The notes beneath the pieces are model-generated. The model was not told the origin of the DNA. It saw nothing but the letters and a program-made list of their open reading frames with translations, and ran no database searches. The position numbers and the translations under genes were made by a program. DNA of 19,514 nucleotides from the NCBI GenBank assembly GCA_040880365.1, contig JBBDIO010000188.1, positions 1-19,514 of the forward strand, read 5' to 3'. Shown in pieces: positions 14,409 to 19,514 of this stretch (positions are counted from its first letter, which is position 1; each line of letters opens with the position of its first letter). This DNA comes from JBBDIO01 sp040880365 (GTDB lineage Bacteria; Chloroflexota; Anaerolineae; Caldilineales; Caldilineaceae).

Positions 14409-15808
14409 ATGCCCGGCGGCAAACAGAAAATCCAGGTAGAATTGACAGAAGAGACGCTCATCTTCACACCCCCTGCCGGCGATAAGCTCACCCTCGCCTG
14501 CCGCTCGCTTACGCTGGAAACAGAAGAGCAAGCAGCAGCGCAGAGAGCAACAGCAAGCCAACAGACGCGGGCGAGCTGCCGTCTGTTGGCAATCGCAGGA
14601 CCCGACACCTACGCCCGCATCGATGCCGAAGCGTGTTTTTACCTGTCGCCCCGGCTGCGTGTCCCCCAAAACCCGCCCGCCTTTGCCCCCCGACCGGTAG
14701 AAATCGAATTGCGCTTGCACCCCGATTTATTCGACATCCTGCCCGCCGCCGCCGTGTCCGATGCGCGCACGTTGCGGCATTTTTTGGTGGAACAAAATCG
14801 CCGCGAGCCGGAAGACCCCTTCTTTTCCACCGCAGGCTGGCTGGCGCTCGCGGTCACCCAAACCATCAACGGCCACACGACGGGCTTTCGCACGCTCTGG
14901 GATCGGATCACCCCTTCGGCATTGGATCCCAGCTCGATCTTTAGCCCCCAGGTCTTGCACACAATGCTCGACTTTCTCAACCTGCGCGGCGATGAGACCC
15001 CAACCGCTACCGATACACTGATCCGCAAAGATACCGGCAAAGATGCCGGCGAAAATGTGGAGCAAGTAGCGGATATGCAGGTCGCCCTGAACCGGCTCGC
15101 GACCCAGTTGGAAACGCTGGAAACGGAACTGGCGCAGAACGCCCCGGATCGCGCACGCCCGGCACCCGCAAGGCCGGAAACCCAAAGCGAAACCAGCGGC
15201 GAAACCAGCGTCGCGGCGCANNNNNNNNNNNNNNNNNNNNNNNNNNNNNNNNNNNNNNNNNNNNNNNNNNNNNNNNNNNNNNNNNNNNNNNNNNNNNNNN
15301 NNNNNNNNNNNNNNNNNNNNCCGCAAGGCCGGAAACCCAAAGCGAAACCAGCGGCGAAACCAGCGTCGCGGCGCACTTTGTCCGCTATTTTCACGAAGCC
15401 GACTGGGGCTTTGAAAGCAATGCAGAAGACGATACGTTCCGGCTGCAATTTCAAGGAACGGTGCACGCCTGGCAGTGCTTTGCCCTGGCCCGCGAAGAGG
15501 AAGCCCATGCGCTCTTCTATTCGGTCGTGCCCCAATCTGTGCCCGCCGCGCAACGCCCCCCAATGGCCGAATTGCTCACACGGGCCAACTACGCGCTGGT
15601 CAGCGGCAATTTCGAAATGGATTGGGAAGACGGCGAAGTGCGTTTCAAGACGAGCCTGGACGCGCAGGGCCAGCAACTCACCACAGGCTGGTTGCACAAT
15701 CTGGTTTATGCCAACCTGCAAACCATGAACACCTACCTGCCTGCCATTCTGGCAGTCGCCAATGACGGCATAACGCCCCAAGCCGCGCTTGAAAGCGTAG
15801 AAAATTAA
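14409..15808 (+). CDS. YbjN-domain protein with a novel N-terminal region, split by an artefactual gap
   Basis: After collapsing a duplicated 55-mer (joining base 15220 to 15376) this is one 414-residue protein. Residues 1-115 look beta-rich; 120-200 look helical with FFSTAGWLALAVTQT and LDFLNLRG. ENVEQVADMQ to LETELAQN (about 215-245) is a likely coiled coil. A Pro/Ser/Thr-rich linker with PETQSETSGETS leads to the C-terminal YbjN domain (about 271-405). There FRLQFQG, WQCFALAREEEAHALFYSVVPQSVP, LTRANYALVSGNFEMDWEDGEVRFKTSLD and LVYANLQTMNTYLPAI are diagnostic. YbjN domains have a fold like type III secretion chaperones, and the E. coli protein is linked to stress and motility regulation. 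AGGAG precedes the ATG. Lying 140 bases after the 928-residue gene, it may be that protein's chaperone; this is inference. I do not recognise the N-terminal part. Confidence 0.82.
15166..15375. repeat. Assembly artefact: identical 55-base copies flanking a 100-N gap
   Basis: Bases 15166-15220 and 15321-15375 are identical and flank 100 Ns (15221-15320), the same 55/100 geometry as at 4320-4529. One copy and the Ns should be removed, which restores the YbjN reading frame. The overlap includes the tandem CGAAACCAGCGG/CGAAACCAGCGT. Confidence 0.93.
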
Positions 15809-15836
15809 ACAGACAACAAAAGAGCGGTCTATGTTC

Positions 15837-16763
15837 TTAGCGGGTCAGGCTCGATCCCAGGCCCAGGTTGCGCAGGTGATCGGCCAGTTGCGCGAGCTGC
15901 GCGTCGGTGGCGGTGTGATAGGGGGGGCGGCGCCAGCGTTGGGCCAGGCCGGTCAGTTCGTAGATGGCGTGAATCGCCGCGTCGAAACCGCCCTCCATCC
16001 CCGTAATAAATTCGAAAAACGGAATATCATAATCGCGCACAACCCGATGGGCGGCGGCCCAATCCTGGGCTTGAACGGCCTGCCAATAGTGCCGGGTAAT
16101 CTCTGGCGCAAAGGGAGCCAGGGTCGAAAGCCAGGCGTGGCATCCGTAGTGTACCTGGTCGAAGTGGTTCTGCTTTTGCCCGCCAGAGATCACAGCCCAC
16201 TGGTCTGCGACCTGTAGACACAGCTTGCGGGCAAAGACGCCTCCCAAATCGTCCTTGACCGCGATGACGCCCGGCGTCGCGTCGCGCAGGCGTCGCACCA
16301 CCTCTAGCCCCAGCGCGGGCGCGCGCCGAAAGACATTGGTCACCACCATCACGGGCATCTCCTGGGCTGCGGCGGCGTAATGCGCGACAAATGTATCGGC
16401 GGTGCACGAAGCGGCCCAGTCGGGCGGCAACACCATGAGCACATCGGCCCCGGCTTCGCGGGCATAGCGGGCAAACGCCACGGTCTGGCCCGTCCACCAG
16501 ACCCCATCGGCGGCCACCACGACCGCCCGCCCCGCAGTATGCTCGACCACGGCGCGGGTCACATCGGCAATCTCCTGTTCCGTCAGCAGAGAGTAAAGGC
16601 TATTGCCATAGGTGAGCATGATGGTTGTGCTGCCGGCGGCAATCCCGCGGTCGATTAGCCCGCGCAGGCTGGCATAATCGATTGCGCCGTCGCGCAGAAA
16701 GGGCGTGTGGAGCGAGGTCACCGGCCCACGCAGCATGGCCCGGATTTCTTCTGGAGCGCGCAT
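15837..16763 (-). CDS. Divergent DapA-family lyase/aldolase-like protein
   Basis: Encodes 308 residues of the dihydrodipicolinate synthase/N-acetylneuraminate lyase family. It begins GPVTSLHTPFLRDGAID as usual and keeps the Schiff-base lysine K170 in GVIAVKDDLGG. Two active-site elements differ: the GTTGE loop reads TYGNS (51-55), and the catalytic YNxP tyrosine motif reads VVTNVF (141-145), with threonine in place of tyrosine by my alignment. It may catalyse a different reaction, use another residue as proton relay, or have altered specificity. GAAGGTGG lies about 9 bases upstream of the ATG. It is the last gene of the minus-strand operon, with 71 bases to the preceding gene's stop, and its stop faces that of the YbjN gene only 28 bases away. 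Confidence 0.87.
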   Translation of the reverse strand: MRAPEEIRAMLRGPVTSLHTPFLRDGAIDYASLRGLIDRGIAAGSTTIMLTYGNSLYSLLTEQEIADVTRAVVEHTAGRAVVVAADGVWWTGQTVAFARYAREAGADVLMVLPPDWAASCTADTFVAHYAAAAQEMPVMVVTNVFRRAPALGLEVVRRLRDATPGVIAVKDDLGGVFARKLCLQVADQWAVISGGQKQNHFDQVHYGCHAWLSTLAPFAPEITRHYWQAVQAQDWAAAHRVVRDYDIPFFEFITGMEGGFDAAIHAIYELTGLAQRWRRPPYHTATDAQLAQLADHLRNLGLGSSLTR

Positions 16764-16811
16764 TGGTATAAACCACCTTCTGGTTGGGGTTGTCGATTCG
16801 TCTGTCCGGCT

Positions 16812-16841
16812 ACTTTAATTCAGGCCACTCTAATTCAGTCT
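16812..16841. repeat. 15-bp tandem duplication across the PIG-L gene stop codon
   Basis: Plus-strand ACTTTAATTCAGGCC (16812-16826) and ACTCTAATTCAGTCT (16827-16841) differ at four positions; a degenerate third unit may follow. On the coding (minus) strand each unit contains TGA in the frame of the deacetylase gene, the first being its stop (16835-16837). Confidence 0.75.
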
Positions 16842-17704
16842 ACCTGAATGCGGTAGGAGCGGCGCGCGATGTTCTCATGATCGGACGCGCGCGCGCCCTC
16901 CAGCGCGTGTTCGGTGATGGGCAGATAGTAGTGGGTTTCGGCGTTCATCTTGATAAAGCCTTCGGCATAGGCGGTGCCCCCGGCCAACCCAAACGCGCCG
17001 TCGCTGGTTTCAATGCGTTTGCGCGCATAGAGACCGCCATAGCCCTGGCTATCCAGGCTGTCTATGCTCGCGAGTTTCTTGTCGATGACATCGGTAATAT
17101 CGATAAAGAGATCGTTGTAATAGCCGCCTTCCGATTGCCAGACGCTGCGGGGGATGGCGGCCGCGCCTGTGCCAAAGAAGAAGACCTGGGCGACGCGGTG
17201 CGGGGGGTTGCGATCCCCTGGGTCTACGCTCGCGGCATTCTGAATGGCGTGTAGCACGATCTGTCCGGCCACGGCATGGGCATTGGTCATGCCATCGCCT
17301 TCGCGGGGAAAATGGGTCAGGATTACATCCGGGCGCACCTCGCGCAACATGCGCGCCAGTTGGCGCACGATTTCGGGGGTCACCAGGAGAATCGCGTCAT
17401 CTGCACCAAAGAAATAGAGTTCATCGACGCCGAGGATGTGGCAGGCGCGCCGCACTTCTTCGGCCTTGATGTCGGAACGTTCGGCCATCAGGGCCAGCAG
17501 TTCTTCGGCATCGGGTACTTGTTCGCGATGGGACATCTCGTCGCTAATCACTTTATCATGCACGCGCGCGCCATGCGTAAGCACGACACACGCGACGCGG
17601 TCGCCGCGGGCTACGTGGTGGGCCATCGTGCCGCCACTCTGATCAAAAATGTCGGCAGGATGCGCGCCGATGGAGAGAATACACAAGGGTTGATGAGTGG
17701 ACAT
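16835..17704 (-). CDS. PIG-L-family deacetylase (variant AHPAD motif)
   Basis: Encodes 289 residues of the PIG-L/LmbE family, zinc-dependent hydrolases that remove acetyl groups from N-acetylglucosaminyl compounds. The N-terminal motif reads GAHPADIFDQSGGT: zinc ligands H15 and D18 are present, and H143 in NAHAVAG is the likely third ligand. The first aspartate of the usual AHPDDE, the general base in MshB, is A17 here. Another residue must take that role, or the reaction differs. THFPREGDGMTNAH follows the family pattern. The start at 17704 has an AAGAGA-type ribosome binding site and follows a 12-bp tandem repeat. It lies in the operon with a Rieske protein, an amidohydrolase and a DapA-like protein, suggesting processing of an amidated or acetylated sugar compound. 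Confidence 0.88.
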   Translation of the reverse strand: MSTHQPLCILSIGAHPADIFDQSGGTMAHHVARGDRVACVVLTHGARVHDKVISDEMSHREQVPDAEELLALMAERSDIKAEEVRRACHILGVDELYFFGADDAILLVTPEIVRQLARMLREVRPDVILTHFPREGDGMTNAHAVAGQIVLHAIQNAASVDPGDRNPPHRVAQVFFFGTGAAAIPRSVWQSEGGYYNDLFIDITDVIDKKLASIDSLDSQGYGGLYARKRIETSDGAFGLAGGTAYAEGFIKMNAETHYYLPITEHALEGARASDHENIARRSYRIQVD

Positions 17705-17723
17705 CAGCAGATCTCTTTCCGGT

Positions 17724-17759
17724 GGTTGTTCGCATGGTTGTTCGGGTGGTTGTTTAGGT
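17724..17759. repeat. 12-bp imperfect tandem triplication between the Rieske and PIG-L genes
   Basis: Units GGTTGTTCGCAT (17724-17735), GGTTGTTCGGGT (17736-17747) and GGTTGTTTAGGT (17748-17759) follow one another. The array lies in the leader of the PIG-L gene on the minus strand, 20 bases before its ATG, and may influence its translation. Confidence 0.85.
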
Positions 17760-17779
17760 GCAGATAACGCCGGGCGCGC

Positions 17780-18130
17780 CTAGATCTCGATCACCAGCTC
17801 GCCGTTTTCCACGGTGACCGCGTAGGTTGTGACCTTGACCGCGGGATCGAACAGGCTGCTGCCGGTTTTGATATTGAATTCCCAGCCGTGCCAGGGACAG
17901 CGGAGGATCTCGCCTTCCATGCCGGGAATGTATTCGCCCGGCTGCGAAGGCAATAATGTGCCGCCGACATCACCCAGGCAAACGGGGGCCTGGTTGTGGG
18001 GACAGAGATTGTGCAGGGCATAGTATTCGTCGTTGATATTGAAGATGCCCAGCGTGCGGCCTGCCACGCGCACCAGAGACTGTTTGCCGGGGGGAAACGC
18101 TTCGACGCGGCCAATGCTATGTTTGCCCAT
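17780..18130 (-). CDS. Small Rieske [2Fe-2S] ferredoxin-type protein
   Basis: Encodes 116 residues, essentially one Rieske domain. The cluster ligands are C43 and H45 in NLCPHNQAPV and C78 and H81 in CPWHGWEF. There is no membrane anchor or catalytic oxygenase domain, so it is a soluble electron carrier like the ferredoxin components of Rieske dioxygenases or NirD-like proteins. The start at 18130 is fixed by AGGAGGT six bases upstream; a longer frame to 18268 would overlap the amidohydrolase gene and is rejected. It lies 22 bases after that gene's stop, so they are co-transcribed. No oxygenase or reductase partner is present in the window. Confidence 0.94.
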   Translation of the reverse strand: MGKHSIGRVEAFPPGKQSLVRVAGRTLGIFNINDEYYALHNLCPHNQAPVCLGDVGGTLLPSQPGEYIPGMEGEILRCPWHGWEFNIKTGSSLFDPAVKVTTYAVTVENGELVIEI

Positions 18131-18152
18131 GCAGATACCTCCTGGCGCAAGC

Positions 18153-19259
18153 CTACAGGCGCAACACGCGCGCCGCGTTATCCTGGAAAATGGCTTTTTT
18201 GTAGTGCTGGGGCAGCCGCGCCAGGACGTGGTTGGCATCGAAATCCCAGTGGGGATAGTCACTCGCATAGAGGAGCGTCTTTTCGGCCTGGATCATTTCA
18301 AAAATATACAGCAACCAGGTCGGATCGGGCGGCTCTTCCAGGGGTTGCGTCGTTAGTGTGCAGTGATCGAGGACATATTCGCTGGGCAGCCGTTTGAGCC
18401 AGGGCGCGTCGGCGCGCAGGGTTTTATAGTTCTTATCCATGCGCCATAGCAGTTGGGGCAGCCAACTCACCCCGCCTTCGATGCAGATGAACTGCAAATC
18501 GGGGAATTTTTCGAAGACGCCTTCGGCGACCAGGCTGATGAGCTGAATTTGAAAGAGGGTCGAAAGGCCGGTGTGGTATTCAAAAAAGGTGCGTGGATAG
18601 CCCATTGCGGTCACGGCATGGGCGATGCCGACCCCGGCATTGGCCGGATGCACGCCAATCGGCAAGTGGTGGCGGGCCGCGGCTGCGTAGATGGGATGGT
18701 AATACTTCTGCCCATAGGGCCGGGTAGACGTCGCCCCCATGATGACCATGACCATATCAGGCCGCGCGCCCAGCCGGTCGATTTCGGCGGCCGCGGCGTG
18801 TGGGTCATTGGAGTTGATGGTGATTGCGCCCCGAAAGTGCTGGGCGTAGGGTTCCAGCCAGTGTTCGATGGTATAGGAGTTAAAGGCCTGAACCACCGCG
18901 TTGGCATAGTCCTCATTGGGGTGCATATTCCAGCCATACATTTCGCCGGTCAGAATTGCCAGATCCACCTTGTTTTCCAGAATCAACTGGCGGTGCAGGA
19001 ATTCCGGGTCGGAGCCGACCATGCCGCCGCCGGGGGGAATGGCATCTTTGCGGCGGTGGCCGGCGGGCGACAGATAGCCCAGGCCGCCGATGTGCGAAGC
19101 TGAGTTCACGATTTTGCTACGCCAGGGTTCGGGCAGATAGGGCTGGAGCGCGGCCATATCCGGCGCGGCATGGTGGACGTCACAGTCGATGATCCGGTAG
19201 GTTTCCCGGCCCCGGCTGGCTATCTCCCCCACGGTTAAAGACTCGGCAACAGCGTTCAT
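18153..19259 (-). CDS. Amidohydrolase-superfamily (Amidohydro_2) hydrolase or decarboxylase
   Basis: Encodes 368 residues. The family features are IIDCDVHHAAPD (D25, D27, H29, H30) at the first strand, PIGVHPAN with a histidine ligand in mid-protein, CIEGGVSWLPQLLWRMD, and YASDYPHWDFD with the barrel-end aspartate. These features are common in large-group members related to ACMSD and to the Rieske-associated amidohydrolases of aromatic catabolism. AAGGAG lies seven bases before the ATG. It begins a tight block with the Rieske gene. It shares little with the two shorter amidohydrolases at 5717-7227 beyond the fold. A hydrolytic or decarboxylating step on a ring-derived or sugar acid is likely; the substrate is unknown. 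Confidence 0.92.
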   Translation of the reverse strand: MNAVAESLTVGEIASRGRETYRIIDCDVHHAAPDMAALQPYLPEPWRSKIVNSASHIGGLGYLSPAGHRRKDAIPPGGGMVGSDPEFLHRQLILENKVDLAILTGEMYGWNMHPNEDYANAVVQAFNSYTIEHWLEPYAQHFRGAITINSNDPHAAAAEIDRLGARPDMVMVIMGATSTRPYGQKYYHPIYAAAARHHLPIGVHPANAGVGIAHAVTAMGYPRTFFEYHTGLSTLFQIQLISLVAEGVFEKFPDLQFICIEGGVSWLPQLLWRMDKNYKTLRADAPWLKRLPSEYVLDHCTLTTQPLEEPPDPTWLLYIFEMIQAEKTLLYASDYPHWDFDANHVLARLPQHYKKAIFQDNAARVLRL

Positions 19260-19302
19260 GGTTGATCTCCTTGCTACCTGCGTGACAGTATTTGCGCTCG
19301 CA

Positions 19303-19514
19303 TTACTCGACGTAGCTGACAGTGACCGCCGTCACGCGCGGCGAACCACAGCCATTGACCGCGCCCAACGCCAGACGATACTGGACCCATCCCCCCGCGC
19401 CTGCCTGTAACGCCGCTGATTGCGCTGTACTTGATTGCGCGGCTGTATACCAGCTTTCTTCACCTGCGGGGCCTGTCCACGCCGCGCCCTGGAGTTCCGC
19501 TTGCGTCGCGGCCC
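19303..19514 (-). CDS. 3' end of an unidentified protein running off the window
   Basis: The minus strand carries an open frame from the window edge to a TAA at 19303-19305, 69 codons long. Its Ala/Gln-rich start and its ending WVQYRLALGAVNGC, SPRVTAVTVSYVE read like a real C-terminus. A WVQYR...SP.V..V.V.Y tail is typical of beta-sandwich modules at the end of secreted or carbohydrate-active proteins. The stop is 43 bases upstream of the amidohydrolase start, so it is probably the upstream operon neighbour. The rest of the protein is outside the window. Confidence 0.6.
   Translation of the reverse strand, partial: AATQAELQGAAWTGPAGEESWYTAAQSSTAQSAALQAGAGGWVQYRLALGAVNGCGSPRVTAVTVSYVE

Overview
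The window is high-GC bacterial DNA with dense, operon-like catabolic genes. The mix points to a metagenome-assembled Chloroflexota-type bacterium (Anaerolineae or Caldilineales style): HpcH/HpaI and DapA-type aldolases, paired amidohydrolases, an Asp-box sialidase-like protein, a variant PIG-L deacetylase, and a large protein with an LQRTIGNQA-type leader next to a YbjN-domain gene. That placement is inferred from gene content only; there is no rRNA or marker gene here.

Bases 81-7227 (+ strand) form a carbohydrate-acid type catabolic cluster: aldo/keto reductase, then a candidate sigma70 promoter and a small MITE-like element, then HpcH/HpaI aldolase, zinc-ligand-less MDR dehydrogenase, sialidase-like Asp-box protein, DapA-family lyase/aldolase, and two back-to-back amidohydrolase-fold proteins. 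The first amidohydrolase has lost the metal ligands and the second keeps them. Spacing is tight (GTGA and ATGA overlaps), so from 1530 onward this is probably one transcript. A plausible theme is oxidation of a sugar or sugar derivative, lactone or amide hydrolysis, then retro-aldol cleavage. The substrate cannot be read from the sequence.

Bases 7344-9495 (+) encode an OmpR-family response regulator and a membrane histidine kinase with overlapping reading frames. A SAM-dependent methyltransferase (+, 9657-10307) and a convergent four-helix membrane protein resembling CrtO-type acyltransferases (-, 10489-11079) follow. A 400-base intergenic region with strong hairpin potential comes next.

Bases 11482-15808 (+) hold a two-gene module. 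The first gene encodes a 928-residue protein with a leader motif known from cargo of extracellular contractile injection systems, hydrophobic Gly/Ala-rich segments and a charged coiled-coil region. The second ends in a YbjN domain, whose known fold resembles type III secretion chaperones. An effector plus dedicated chaperone is the most interesting hypothesis in the window.

Bases 15837-19514 (-) are a second catabolic operon, read right to left: the tail of an unidentified protein, an amidohydrolase, a small Rieske ferredoxin, a PIG-L-type deacetylase and a divergent DapA-family protein.

Two of the three N gaps are assembly artefacts. Each 100-N run is flanked by identical 55-base copies. 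Collapsing the duplicate restores one uninterrupted reading frame in the sialidase-like gene and one in the YbjN gene. Short tandem repeats of 15 bp, with an in-frame stop codon in each unit, sit across the stop codons of three unrelated genes.
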